The notes: generated from the letters alone by a model not told the origin. Counted from the first letter of the stretch, positions 8,985 through 18,990 are shown. The stretch: DNA of 63,388 bases from DUPU01 sp050952465 (GCA_050952465.1 JBMNKZ010000013.1:1-63388); one strand, 5' to 3'. Translations and numbers: made by a program.

Positions 8985-9190
8985 TTATCCCATGTGAGAT
9001 AGCGCAACTCAATAGACTGGGTCATCTATTGAGACAGTCCTGCAGCTATTAACTGCAGACCCAGCTTATAATACTTGAGAAATATTATAAGCTTCGGCGA
9101 CATTTCCTTCTCCTTAGGATCATAGCCTCTCAAACTCCCCTAAAGACTGTTAAATATCGCGCCTCTACCCCACTTGCTAAAGTGAGGTCT
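8985..9190 (-). promoter_or_regulatory. Lysine riboswitch (L-box) aptamer
   Basis: On the minus strand the conserved pieces come in the order of the L-box: GGGGTAGAGGCGCGA (5' P1/P2), GGGGAGTTTGAGAGGC, GGAAATGTCGCCGAAG, a P3 hairpin (AGCTTATAATA..TATTATAAGCT), GGGTCTGCAGTT..CTGCAGGACTGTC (P4), a P5 hairpin on TCAATAGA/TCTATTGA, and GCGCTATCTCACATGGG closing P1. A terminator follows. In this family lysine binding favours termination, so the operon is expected to be off when lysine is plentiful. Confidence 0.9.
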
Positions 9191-9206
9191 TATTAAATTA
9201 ATTCCT

Positions 9207-9235
9207 AGTTTACAATAATATATTATATCTGTCAA
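9207..9235 (-). promoter_or_regulatory. Promoter of the riboswitch-controlled operon
   Basis: On the minus strand a perfect TTGACA (9235-9230) and TAAACT (9212-9207) are separated by 17 bp. Transcription would start near 9200, just before the aptamer. Confidence 0.65.
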
Positions 9236-9271
9236 CCTCTATTATCTCTATTTTTGCTTTTGTCCTCTTCC

Positions 9272-10183
9272 CTACTTCTTTTTATTCTCTTGCATTTTTT
9301 TAATAATCTTTTCCGTATTAGTTAGGACAATTTTCCCTTTGATCTTGGCTACTTCTTTATTTTGCTTCATAATGGACTGATCAAAATCAGAGATAGCATA
9401 ATCCATTTGGGTGATGAGTTGGGCGCTGTCTTTATCCAGCATAGTTTTAACCTTTTCCCACTGCTTTCTCAGATCCTGGGTATTGGCTGCCGCATCTGTC
9501 CAATTACCTTCCTCAATAGCCAGCAATGAATTTTGGGTGTAATACTTCAGCATATCCGCCGGGGGTGGATTATTTGTCTGAAAATGATCAGCGATTTTCA
9601 CGCTGCTTCCATAAAGTTCGTTGGCTGCTTTCTGTGTGCCCCTAAGACTTTTGCTCATCACCTGATCCGTTAAGTTATCCAGGTTTGTCTCAAATTCCGC
9701 AATCAACGCTTCTTCTGCTCCTGCTTTCACCACCGCAGTCTCTAAGGAATTCCACTTTTGATGGATGCCCTCTACCGCCTTTTCTTCTTTGGACCAATCC
9801 TGCATCATTTTTTGAGTCTCCTGCTGCCCACCTTGCTGCTGGCCCTGCTGACTACTTTGCTGCTTACCTTCTTCCCCGCCCTGCCCGGTTTGAGATTGCT
9901 GTCCTTGTTCCTGCTTATCCTGCTTATTTTGCTGCTGGCCTTGCTGTTCAGCCTGAGGCTTTTCCTGCATCTTCTGCTTTTTTTCCGCTTCTTTAAGAAT
10001 AGACTCAATATCCTTGGTAATATCCTTTAATTCTTTTGGCTCCTTTGGTTTTTGGGAACCCTGCTGCTCTCCTGCCTGCTGGGGAGGTTTCTTTTCCGGT
10101 TCTTTCCCGCAGCCACTGCATAAAACCATAAAAAAAGCAAAGGCCAATATCAGCCCACCAAAAAATAGCCTTTTCTTGTCCAA
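9272..10183 (-). CDS. Lipoprotein with long Gln-rich linker, function unknown
   Basis: I do not recognise a named family. The start chosen is TTG at 10183, because a GAGGTG ribosome site lies 8 nt before it and the signal peptide (LDKKRLFFGG.., lipobox LCSGC) then begins normally; an upstream ATG would add 14 residues. After the lipid Cys come a Pro/Lys-rich stretch, a charged helix (ELKDITKDIESIL), about 60 residues dominated by Gln, Gly and Lys, then a helical domain (about 145-303) rich in Trp/Asp/Lys. It may tether a helical domain to the membrane through a flexible spacer. It is separated from the ABC operon by that operon's promoter. Confidence 0.7.
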   Translation of the reverse strand: MDKKRLFFGGLILAFAFFMVLCSGCGKEPEKKPPQQAGEQQGSQKPKEPKELKDITKDIESILKEAEKKQKMQEKPQAEQQGQQQNKQDKQEQGQQSQTGQGGEEGKQQSSQQGQQQGGQQETQKMMQDWSKEEKAVEGIHQKWNSLETAVVKAGAEEALIAEFETNLDNLTDQVMSKSLRGTQKAANELYGSSVKIADHFQTNNPPPADMLKYYTQNSLLAIEEGNWTDAAANTQDLRKQWEKVKTMLDKDSAQLITQMDYAISDFDQSIMKQNKEVAKIKGKIVLTNTEKIIKKMQENKKK

Positions 10184-10387
10184 TGTTATCACCTCAAGTC
10201 TATTATTCCTCTGGCAAGTTTTCAATATTTGCCTGAGGTGAAAAAATTATTTGGATCTTCGTTATTGGCAATGATACATTGGAGGAATTTTGGTCCAACC
10301 TTTCATCTTTCCATACTTTAAATAATTGTTGTGAATATCCAATTCTTCTTTAAATAATTTGAGCAATACTTTCCTGACTCTATCATT

Positions 10388-11236
10388 TCATAAGCATTCA
10401 ATGACAGCCCGAATGTGTAAATCAGTAGAATCTTGGATGCCCCGAAGAATCGTTGCATATATAAATTTATCCTCCAAAGATTCAGGGTCGATATGAGCAG
10501 TCATTGATAGTGGCGGTCTTTCAGGGAGGGTTACGTCAAAATCATATGCCAATTTCTCTAACAACTTAATCTGTGTTGTCAAAGTAGATATTCCGGTTTT
10601 AAGGATGATAGTAAATTCAGGATCATGTACAAAATTAAGAAAAAACTGTGTTAACTGCAACTGGTCATATCTTTGACCAATATGATCCCAAATATGAAAG
10701 GCTTCACTGACCGTGATTTGCTCTATTTGGGTATTAGCCCCGGTTTTATATGCGGGTGCAACTGCTTCCCAGCCTTTCAGCCTGCCAATACTAAATAACT
10801 GTTCAAAACTTGCCACATGGTCGATAAGCAGTTTTTGAAAGATCAACCGGACCCGGTCATTGGTTGTTGATGTACGTATCGTTCTACTCAAAGAAAAAAG
10901 ATTAGCAATTAGGTCCGCATAAATCCTATGATAAACATATTTATCCGTCAACTCATCAATCTGAGTAACTATTTTAAATGTCGAGGCGGGTCTGTCGGAT
11001 AACTTGATACGAAACTTTTCCGACTCCTTTTCCAGAACATTTATTCGTTTTTGAAAAGATTCAGTTAGATGGTCCAAAAATAAAATAAAATCACGGTCAT
11101 GAGCAAAATTTTTTACTACCATGATAACTTCCAAACTTTCGTATCTGGTTCTTAACATATTCCAAATATTAAAAGCAGTTTCAATATCAATCGTTTCTTT
11201 CTTAATATTACTTTTCTTAAAAAGTGAAATATCCAT
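10388..11236 (-). CDS. DUF3231-like helical protein with an internal duplication
   Basis: The start is the ATG at 11236, 9 nt after AGGAGG; the longer frame to 11278 lacks a ribosome site. The 282 residues contain one complete helical unit (about 20-160) and most of a second (about 185-282). The two share the opening pattern AFNIWNMLRTRYESL / AFHIWDHIGQRYDQL and NFAHDRDF / NFVHDPEF. The first ends KGWEAVAPAYK, like the GW..PPxY endings of DUF3231 and coat-associated ferritin-like proteins of sporeformers. The second lacks that ending, so the protein may be shortened. Function is unknown; a spore or envelope link is only by family. Confidence 0.6.
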   Translation of the reverse strand: MDISLFKKSNIKKETIDIETAFNIWNMLRTRYESLEVIMVVKNFAHDRDFILFLDHLTESFQKRINVLEKESEKFRIKLSDRPASTFKIVTQIDELTDKYVYHRIYADLIANLFSLSRTIRTSTTNDRVRLIFQKLLIDHVASFEQLFSIGRLKGWEAVAPAYKTGANTQIEQITVSEAFHIWDHIGQRYDQLQLTQFFLNFVHDPEFTIILKTGISTLTTQIKLLEKLAYDFDVTLPERPPLSMTAHIDPESLEDKFIYATILRGIQDSTDLHIRAVIECL

Positions 11237-11343
11237 TATTATAGTCCTCCTGCAAATTTCTTTGCCATAACCCTGCAAACTAAGGAAATCTATCTGGTAT
11301 CATTCTCAAATACCATTTAATCCAGAGGAACTATCTCGAGTTT

Positions 11344-11913
11344 TTAATGCTTTTTAATCTTATTTAGATACCGAATATATCGTAATTTTCTTTTTGAAAG
11401 CTCTTTCTTCCTTGCCGGTAAAGGAATAAACCGAGGTTTGGGAATCTTATTTTGTTTTTCTTCTTGTGCTATTATCTTAAAATATGCCCAAGTTGCACCA
11501 AAATGCCATGGGCCATAGACAAGGATTAAAGGCAGAATCGGATTTCCATAATTCCATCTAAATATTCCTAGCTCTTGGAGCAGGTTTGAAAAGAAAACGC
11601 TATAACAGGATGCTACAACAGGAAATAAGTAACTCCAAGGTTTATTTTTTGGCAACATGTATAAATAAAGGATATAATAGATACTCCAGGCGATGGTAGG
11701 AAAAAAGGGTATTCCAAAAGCATTGAAATATTTGAAGTTGATAAATTTACCCATCCCTATCAAACTAATAAATTGTAAAAAAAATATATATGCTACGGCA
11801 CCGAAAAATATTCCAAACATAGCCAAACGTTTTATATCTTTTCTGGGTACTAAAACCACAGTAATTATTGCCAGTATACTTGTATAAATGGGGTAAATAA
11901 AATGTTCTTGCAT
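11344..11913 (-). CDS. Small polytopic membrane protein (CBO0543-like)
   Basis: 189 residues with about five hydrophobic segments (roughly 10-22, 31-53, 70-88, 97-112, 125-145) and a basic C-terminal tail. The layout, with a conserved-looking LVYGPWHFG segment, resembles the uncharacterised CBO0543-type membrane proteins of sporeforming Firmicutes, but I am not sure of the family. No catalytic motif is seen. Confidence 0.5.
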   Translation of the reverse strand: MQEHFIYPIYTSILAIITVVLVPRKDIKRLAMFGIFFGAVAYIFFLQFISLIGMGKFINFKYFNAFGIPFFPTIAWSIYYILYLYMLPKNKPWSYLFPVVASCYSVFFSNLLQELGIFRWNYGNPILPLILVYGPWHFGATWAYFKIIAQEEKQNKIPKPRFIPLPARKKELSKRKLRYIRYLNKIKKH

Positions 11914-12025
11914 AAAGTCACCTTAATCTAATCTATCGTATTTATTTTCATTATGAAGAAAACTAATATTATTATTTTTAGTTTTTCGTATTTTTATCCC
12001 AGTTAGAGTCAAAAAGAGAATAATA

Positions 12026-12079
12026 AACCGGGATGTTCGGGACTTTCACCCGTTAAAACTATATCCACGCCGGGCGCAC
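12026..12079 (-). other. Possible 5' end of a group II intron (remnant)
   Basis: On the minus strand the segment begins GTGCGCCCGGCGTGGATAT and continues with AACGGGTGAAAGTCCCGAAC. This is the pattern of the 5' end and first domain-I helix of bacterial group II introns. Similarity stops after about 55 bases and no reverse transcriptase or domain V is nearby. The 373-bp gap (11914-12286) otherwise holds only the terminator at 12145. Confidence 0.45.
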
Positions 12080-12140
12080 AACAATATGATAGGCGGCGGT
12101 GATTGACACTACCTATCTTTGTAAGTTTAAGTACATACTT

Positions 12141-12187
12141 ATGATAAAAAAATTGCACCTGCTCTTTTCCTAGCAAGTGCAATTTTC
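12141..12187 (-). terminator. Terminator after the SLH gene
   Basis: AAAATTGCACTTGCT pairs with AGCAGGTGCAATTTT and is followed by T's on the minus strand. The structure is nearly symmetric, so it may also work on the plus strand. Confidence 0.75.
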
Positions 12188-12286
12188 GGCCAACAGCCTT
12201 GATTTTGGTATTATGAAAAAAATTTAATTGTCATAGACAGAACTTGAACTGTAGAAAAAATTGCCAAGAAAGTAAAAGAAAATCCA

Positions 12287-14293
12287 TCATTTTACCAATA
12301 GCTCAATAAGAACCGAAATCATCTTAGCAGCTTCCGCGCGGGTGGCATTGCCTAAAGGATCAAAAGTATTGCTGCCCTTTCCACCGATAATACCGGCCTG
12401 CTGCATTTTGTACACAGCGTCTTTGGCATAGGGTGCAATTTTAATGTCATCGGCAAAAACAGTTTTCTCCATGGTAGGAGCAAGACTAATGGTCATCACC
12501 CCGGCAAACCTCTCGATAATCGCGGCCATCTCCTGCCGGCTGATATTTTTATTGATACCAAAAGAGCCGTCCTGATAACCGCTGACCACTTTTTTCTCTG
12601 CAGCCCAGTTAATAAAATCACTGTACCATTGGCCGTCTTTAACATCATTAAAGCCGGCAGGCGGTGTATTTCCGACATCCAAGCCATCGATGGCATTAAC
12701 CAGCATCTTGACAAATTCAGCCCTGGTCACGTTATTGTTGGGGGCAAATTTATTGGGTGCTGTGCCATTGATAATATTTCTCGCCGCTAAAAAGGTAATA
12801 TATTGTTTTCCCCAATGTTCATTAATATCGGCAAAGCTGACCTGGTTGGCGGTCACAGCAAATTTACTAAATCCGTTTGTTACCGCATACCCCTTACCAC
12901 CGCTGATCAAGGAATTTTTCATGATTTCCCCGTTATGGGTCATCACATCAGCGGGGGTGCCGGAAAAGCTGACCGGAAACTCCAAGGTCGTCCTCCCTTT
13001 GAGGCTGCGAATAACCCCGTTCTCATCCTGTAATGTTACTTCAAAGGTATCGGTTTCCCCCAAAACTTTACCAATAGATAAGGTGAGCTTGCCCTGGGCC
13101 TGTTCTAATACGACCTTGGGAAGCGCTACCTTGCCCACCGGTGTGCTGTAAACCACCTTTCCGCAGTCGCCGACCAGGAGATTTCTTTGGCCTTGGCTTA
13201 TTTCTAAAGAATACTCCTGAGCATCGCCGGCATCTTCTTCTGCCACCTCAAAGCTCAGAATGTTTTCCTGATCCTTTTCGGCCGCTTTTAAAGCATTATT
13301 AATCAGTGTATCCGTGAGGGAAACAAGGGCTTTACCGCCATTCAGCGTAGGTTTAACCGGCACACTGATTTTATTGTCTGAAACATAGGAAGAATCCTCT
13401 GTCTCATTAGGAGATGCACTCCCTCCCAACGAGCCGCCGCCGTCGGTGGTAAAGAATATTTCTTGATCATCGCCCAGGGTAATACTGCTGTTGCTGCTAA
13501 TCTCCCCGCTTACCACCAAACGATAGGTGGTATTGGCCTTTAAGCCGCCGGGTAGGCCAATTAACACCACATCCTTAGCCTCTGTCTCAGCAATATCCCC
13601 ATCCAAGGTTGTATATACGACCGGTTCATTACCGCCTTTTTGCTCTGATTCCAGTAAATCAATACTGATCGGTACCCTTTTGGAACCTTCGTACAAATCA
13701 AAGCAGTCCTCATTCTTGATATTCTTGCCAATACTCTGTAAATCCCCGGCATTTTTGTTATTGAAGTAATTGACATTCTTACTAAAAACAATGCCCAGGG
13801 TCTTGGTATGGGCAGATATTTTTCTTACTTGCTCACCTGCTAAATAACCTGGCGCGGTAAAACCAACTACCTCAAAGGGCTCTCCCCCTTGATGACTATT
13901 GATGACTTCCTGGCTCTTCAAGGTAAAACTTTCCGTTTCCGTGCCATTAACGGTAATATTCAGTGTGTCATTGACTTGGGCACTCCTTGGCACATTAAAC
14001 CCAGCCCGGAAATAACCGTCAAAATTAGTTATCGCCTGGCTATAGTAAAATTTCGTCCCGTTAATATCAGCTTCGATTAAAGTACTGGCACCAGGGACCC
14101 CAATGCCTTCATTCTCGACCCGGCCAAAAACCATCAAAACTGAACCCGGAGCATAATTTGCCGCAGCTCCGTTGGTGGTAAAGCGAATACCCGTATCGGC
14201 CATGGCTAGGGTAGGACTAAACAAGCTGATGATCATGGCGACGACAAATACTGCCGTTAAAAGATACCTGCCCTTTATTCCTGTTTTTTTCAT
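12287..14293 (-). CDS. Secreted S-layer-type protein with three SLH domains
   Basis: 668 residues. A signal peptide (about 1-32) ends near LAMADTG. Residues about 33-130 look like an Ig/carboxypeptidase-regulatory fold (FGRVENEG.., then an NGT-rich end), followed by a Big_5-like domain that ends near the glycine-rich linker at 285-290. The C-terminal 180 residues hold three SLH units: FADINEHWGKQYI..NVTRAEFVKML, FNDVKDGQWYSDFI..ISRQEMAAI and FADDIKIAPYAKDAV..ATRAEAAKMI. These bind cell-wall polymers non-covalently. A GGAGG site precedes the ATG. It follows the truncated FN3 gene by 37 bp, and both probably belong to the same surface system. Confidence 0.88.
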   Translation of the reverse strand: MKKTGIKGRYLLTAVFVVAMIISLFSPTLAMADTGIRFTTNGAAANYAPGSVLMVFGRVENEGIGVPGASTLIEADINGTKFYYSQAITNFDGYFRAGFNVPRSAQVNDTLNITVNGTETESFTLKSQEVINSHQGGEPFEVVGFTAPGYLAGEQVRKISAHTKTLGIVFSKNVNYFNNKNAGDLQSIGKNIKNEDCFDLYEGSKRVPISIDLLESEQKGGNEPVVYTTLDGDIAETEAKDVVLIGLPGGLKANTTYRLVVSGEISSNSSITLGDDQEIFFTTDGGGSLGGSASPNETEDSSYVSDNKISVPVKPTLNGGKALVSLTDTLINNALKAAEKDQENILSFEVAEEDAGDAQEYSLEISQGQRNLLVGDCGKVVYSTPVGKVALPKVVLEQAQGKLTLSIGKVLGETDTFEVTLQDENGVIRSLKGRTTLEFPVSFSGTPADVMTHNGEIMKNSLISGGKGYAVTNGFSKFAVTANQVSFADINEHWGKQYITFLAARNIINGTAPNKFAPNNNVTRAEFVKMLVNAIDGLDVGNTPPAGFNDVKDGQWYSDFINWAAEKKVVSGYQDGSFGINKNISRQEMAAIIERFAGVMTISLAPTMEKTVFADDIKIAPYAKDAVYKMQQAGIIGGKGSNTFDPLGNATRAEAAKMISVLIELLVK

Positions 14294-14330
14294 ATCTTAA
14301 CCTCCAGATATTTTAACAAAATTGATAACC

Positions 14331-15836
14331 TTACTGATTGACCGGATATTTCTCATGTACTGGCAAGGTTTTGAAGAACTTGCCGTTATTACTGATGGTA
14401 TAAACATCAATGTAGGCTGCGCCCACCGTATCTTGCGGCAGCATAAAACTGTAGGTAAACTCATGGCTGCCTTCAGCAGGTATACTGAAACTCTGCTCAT
14501 TACTCATGGCATCGCCGCCGAACTCCAAGCGTGCGCCCTTCCCGGTACGAACAACCATCAATACTTTAGTTTCCTCCTCGACCAGAGCAGTATTATTAAC
14601 GATAACTTTCAAATTATATGAAGTACCGGCCACAAGACTGTTTACCGCTGTGCCGTCTTTTAGCACCTCTACCTGAGGAGGAGCAAAGCTGACGGTTGAA
14701 AATTCCAAAGACCTTTGTCCTTCGAGGGTGCTACCGTGGGTATTTTTGATCCCTTCATCCAAGGTTAAGCAGTAAAGAGTGCCATACTCCAAGGGGGACT
14801 GGGGCACAACCTGCAGGACAGTATCATTGTTTGCCAAAGAAATATCAACGGGTACTGATGTATGGTCAGATACTTTTTCTAAGACGGCACATTGGGGCAA
14901 ATTATTGATCACTTCTTTATCCAGTGAAGTTAAGAAGGCTGCACTTATCACCGGTTGGATGTCCAGACCATATGCCCTGTCGTCATCAGCCAGGGGCACC
15001 AGGAACAAAGCTTCAAAATTAATCCGGCCGGTCAGGGATAATCCGGTAGCAGAAATATTTCCCGCCCCGTCAATGGCTTTTACCTGGAAGGTATAACTTT
15101 CACCCGGTACCAGATTAGTCACGGTATAATTTCGTTTATTAGTTGTGGTCAAAAGTTCCTGACCCTGATATACCAGATAATTTTCCACCCGCGTATTGTC
15201 TTTGGCAGCCGGCCAGTTCAATTGCAAACTGGTGCCTTTCTGGTTGGTAATTGTCAGAGCATCATTAGCCTCCCAATAAGGGGCTTCTTCATCAGGGATA
15301 ACCGATGCAGCGCCGGTAGCGAGGTAATAATAGATGTCCTTGCCGATGTTTTTCGCCGCATTGTTTCCGCAAATATCCTTACCTACGAATAATACATATT
15401 CCGTATCCTCTTCTATCGAACCGGCATATACCTTTACGGATACCGTAAATCCGGTAGATTTCGTCAATTTACCTTGGGGAGATAAATTAATCTCGTATAA
15501 ATTATCCGGGGCATCTTTTTGATAGAATTTAATATTTTCTTCAGTTACGTTGTTAATGGTTCCGGGGCCGCTGAAGGCTAATTGCAGGACCAGATCCTGC
15601 CCGGTTGCTATAGTATCTATGGCTTCATTGATAAATGCGGTATCGGTCTCTTCCACTTGATATACTAACGGGTCCACCATCGCGACCAACACACCGCCGT
15701 TATTATTAGCATTACCCTGGGGGACAGATATGTTCTTGGTTGTCACCGTCAAATCATTGGGTATGGCGGCAGTTTTACCTGACTTATTCACCGCTTCTAC
15801 AGAGACTACATAGGTTTGGTATGTAGATTCCCGGCT
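14331..15836 (-). pseudogene. FN3/Ig-like surface protein, N-terminus lost
   Basis: The readable frame (GTG at 15791, 486 codons) continues upstream in phase to about 15836, where it meets the peptidase gene. It has no signal peptide and begins in the last strands of an FN3 domain (TYQTYVVSVEAVNKSG). A Big_5-like domain, a complete FN3 domain (about residues 190-270; APYWEANDAL.., YTVTNLVPGESYTFQVKAID), another Big_5-like domain and a CARDB-like end follow. Without export signals it cannot reach the surface. The missing N-terminus and the out-of-frame join to the M24 peptidase show that DNA was lost or mis-joined here. Confidence 0.7.
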
Positions 15837-16815
15837 CTACAGTAAATACCATTCCTTCCTCCAGAATATCAGCATTTTGCTGATGAACTTTGGGATATTC
15901 ATGAATATCTAAACCAATTCCATGGCCAAGCCGATGAATGAAGAATTCCCCATAACCGGCCTTTTCAATAACTCCCCGGGCAGCCAAGTCGATTTCTTTA
16001 ATAGGAATTCCCGGACGAATCAGGCTGATCGCTGTAGTCTGAGCCTCTAAAACGATATGATAAATCTCCTTTAACTGAGGATCCGGTTCCCCGAGGAAGA
16101 AAGTTCTGCAATAATCTGACCAATAGCGTTCACAGTAAACGCCGTAATCAATAACTACAGCATCACCTTTTTGAAAGATATAGTCACCTGAATATCCATG
16201 GGGATTGGCTGTTCTTGCCCCGCCGAGAACCTGGATGACGAACATATCTGTATTAACTCCTGCTTTCTTAGACATAGCCTGAAGCAGCGCAAATTGTATT
16301 TCTTTTTCAGAGCATCCGACTTTAATTAAATCCTTTACCTCACTTAATGTTTCGTCCCCATACTGTACGGCACGGCTAATAGCCTCGATTTCTTCTTGCC
16401 CTTTATAAAGACGTCTTTTTTCAATGAATTTACTGACATCAATTAATTGCATTTCCGGTAAGCCTAACCGAAAATCTTCTCCCAATTTCATCGAGAAATA
16501 ATCCATTTCCACCCCCAGTTTCTTACATCCGGCTAATACTTCTTGTAATTTATGAAATGGATTTTCATCATCACGATGCAAGAGCTCCGGAATACCTTTT
16601 GCCGAAGCAATATCCTTTTCTAAGCTGGGCAAGATCATCAAACAATTCTCACTATTAGCATCAAGTAATAGAGCCACAAATCTCTCATATGGAGTTATCA
16701 TAATTCCCGTAAAATAATAAATATTAAGGGGCTTTCCTACAATCACCTTTTCTATTCCTTGGTTCCCAAGACTTTTTAAAAATTGCTTTCTTCTTTGCGA
16801 GTATACAGATTGCAT
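15784..16815 (-). pseudogene. Xaa-Pro peptidase (M24), C-terminus lost
   Basis: The M24 'pita-bread' metallopeptidase removes N-terminal residues before proline. The N-terminal creatinase-like domain is complete and the catalytic domain shows four of the five metal ligands: VIDYG, SDYCRTF, HRLGHGIGLDIHE and TVEPGIY. After GIYIP the family continues with a G-GVRIED segment that carries the last ligand Glu. Here the frame instead runs into NLCSLCRSGE and stops. About 30 residues are missing, so the product is probably inactive. In the next frame the same DNA encodes the surviving end of the FN3 protein. Confidence 0.8.
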
Positions 16816-17052
16816 CTTGTTGCCTCCCTCTGGATGTTAATTAATAGAAATTACCTTATTTTAATTTATATCAGCTAATTATTTGAATTTTAATGATGCT
16901 TTGGAGAAATTTTTATAGTAATAGAATTTCATCCACCGTATTTTTATGTTATTAAAATATTTGAAGTATATTCTACATTTTTAACCCATTTCCTGCATAA
17001 ATTTTTATTTGGTAAAATGTTTTTTAAATTCTGATTAATTTCTTTTGCAAAT

Positions 17053-17094
17053 AAAAAGGCCCTTTCTCGCTAAAAACGAAAAAGTGCCTTTCTT
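17053..17094 (-). terminator. Terminator after the XRE-cupin gene
   Basis: On the minus strand AAAGGCACTTTTTCG pairs with CGAGAAAGGGCCTTT and is followed by TTATTT. It begins about 30 bp after the stop codon. The rest of 16816-17122 shows no gene. Confidence 0.75.
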
Positions 17095-17122
17095 ATTAAC
17101 ACAGATGTAATTCTTTTCCTAT

Positions 17123-17680
17123 CTAATCAAAAAGCTTCGGTGTTACAACTAAAATAACCTTAACCAATTTATTTGTGAAATTACCCCAATTGTGGGGTCT
17201 ATGGGAAGGAATATGCAAACTATCTCCGGGATATATTTCGTATTCTTTATCCTCTATTATATACGTTAATATACCTTCCACAACATAACAAAATTCTTCA
17301 CCATGATGTGAAATCAAATCAAGATCAGATCGAGTCTGGCCCGGAAGCAAGACCACAAACATCGGATCCATAATTTGACCTTCAAACTTACCAGCCAAGC
17401 TGAAATAAATATTTTTTGAGTTTTCTGCCGGTACAGCTTCCAGCTCATAACTACGAAAAATCATTTTTTCGCTTCTTTGGGGGACGGTGAGAAAATATGC
17501 CAAATTCACTCCTAATACTTCAGCAATAGATTGCAAAGATGCAATAGCTATTGAAGCTAGGCCTCTCTCCACCAATGATAAATAGCTTATAGACAAATTG
17601 GTTTTATTGCTTAAGTCCTTTAACGTCATTCCTTTAGAGGTTCTTACGTCTTTAATTTTCTGACCTAATTCTTTATTCAT
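17123..17680 (-). CDS. XRE-cupin transcription regulator
   Basis: 185 residues. An N-terminal helix-turn-helix (about 6-62; TLKDLSNKTNLSISYLSLVE) precedes a cupin domain (about 105-180; ISHHGEEFCYVVEGILTY, YPGDSLHIPSHRPHNW). This pairing is typical of PuuR/SutR-like regulators that sense a small metabolite through the cupin. It lies upstream of the damaged M24 peptidase on the same strand but has its own terminator, so co-transcription is doubtful. Its target is unknown. Confidence 0.85.
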   Translation of the reverse strand: MNKELGQKIKDVRTSKGMTLKDLSNKTNLSISYLSLVERGLASIAIASLQSIAEVLGVNLAYFLTVPQRSEKMIFRSYELEAVPAENSKNIYFSLAGKFEGQIMDPMFVVLLPGQTRSDLDLISHHGEEFCYVVEGILTYIIEDKEYEIYPGDSLHIPSHRPHNWGNFTNKLVKVILVVTPKLFD

Positions 17681-17792
17681 ATTGGCCCCCGATAAAATAA
17701 TTTTGGTAATACTAGATTTTCTTATTATTTATTCTATATAGATGAAAATATTCCTATCTAATTTTCCTAAATTATTTATATGTCAAGGGTTT

Positions 17793-17862
17793 ATGTGTGC
17801 CAAGGGGACGGAGTTGTTGTCACACTCGTTCCCCTGTCACCCTACCCCCTGTCACCCATTGC
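17793..17862. repeat. Dispersed GGGGACGG repeat, compound copy
   Basis: GTGCCAAGGGGACGGAGTTG is followed by TTGTCACACTCGTTCCCCTGTCACC and a further CCCCCTGTCACCC. It lies in the gap after the exporter gene's 3' end and belongs to the same family as the copies at 19885, 35152 and 36270. Confidence 0.6.
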
Positions 17863-18880
17863 CTAAAATCTTCCTGTTGCTATCTGAACACCTATGGATA
17901 CAAAAACTACTAGAGTATCTACAATAAATCCGAGAATCATTGGCTTAAACCCAATATCTCTGATATCTCCGAAGCTTGTTTTAAGGCCAATAGCTGATAA
18001 AGCCATTACCATGCAAAACTTTGAGGTTTTTGAAAGAGCGGGTATTAAAGTATTAGGTATAATGCCTGTACTACGAAGGGCTACAACAACAAGAAATAAT
18101 ATAATAAAGTAAGGAAAAATTTTCTTTAAGTTAATAGATGTATGCCCATGTACAACCTCTGATTTTGCTTCTAACCTTTCTGTTATAATAGAGAATATTA
18201 ATACATATGGAATTATAAACAATGTTCTCGTGAGTTTTACTATAACTGCTGTATTTCCTGCAAATTCAGAAAAAGCATAGCCTGCTGCTACAACTGATGA
18301 TGTATCATTAACAGCAGTACCTACCCACAAACCATAACCCATATTAGACATACCAAGGGCAATACCAATCCATGGAATTACGACAACCGTAAGAACATCA
18401 AATATGAATGTTGAGGAAATTGCATATGCTACATCTTCATCTTTTGCTTTGATAACGGGTCCTACAGCAGCTACAGCAGAACCACCACATATTGCTGTAC
18501 TGACTGACAATAGATTAGTAAGTTTCCAGTTCATTCCAAACATTTTACCTATCAAGTTTCCCGCACCAAATGCGGTTGCCATAGTAAAGATCATCACAAA
18601 AAGTGAGTATTTCCCTACATTTAAAACTTCAGAAAAATTCATATTAACACCCATAAGTATGATACCAATACGAAGAACAATCTTTCCTGTATAACTTACT
18701 CCTGCATTGAATTGCTTATATCTATTTAATATAGGATTCAATGCCATTCCAACCAATAGAGCCATAACAGTGGCTCCCTATAATATCACCCGGAATTAGA
18801 CTACTTAAAAACATTGCAATAATTGCAACACAAGCACTAAGCAGCAAGCCAGGTGCTATGTTTTTTAATTTCTTAAACAT
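17863..18880 (-). pseudogene. YeiH-family (UPF0324) putative sulfate exporter, frameshifted
   Basis: The true start is the ATG at 18880 after GGAGGTG, encoding MFKKLKNIAPGLLL and a first membrane helix. The frame breaks near 18776-18778, where GGGAGCC replaces the GGAGCC that would keep IGATVMALLVGMALNP in phase. The remaining 300 codons are intact and show about nine membrane segments and the family hallmarks CGGSAVAAVGP and GTAVNDTSSVVAAG. One extra G would kill or truncate the protein; a sequencing error is equally possible. The gene is divergent from a LysR regulator, the arrangement known for YeiH and its LysR partner. Confidence 0.8.
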
Positions 18881-18960
18881 AATACACCTCCAAATTTAAA
18901 AAACATAACTTGAATATACCACATTATTTCTATAAAATGAAATTATAATATTTTATATTT

Positions 18961-18979
18961 ATATAAATTAAATTTATAT
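18961..18979. promoter_or_regulatory. Perfect palindrome in the divergent promoter region
   Basis: ATATAAATT A AATTTATAT is a perfect 9-bp inverted repeat. It touches the GGAGG ribosome site (18980-18984) of the LysR gene and lies 80 bp from the exporter start. It fits an autoregulatory LysR site, though the region is AT-rich and chance is possible. Confidence 0.4.
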
Positions 18980-18990
18980 GGAGGTTTCAA

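Noticed and set aside
9685..10030. Leu-rich plus-strand frames
   Set aside because: They are the complement of the Gln-rich CAG/CAA linker of the lipoprotein gene and have no ribosome site.
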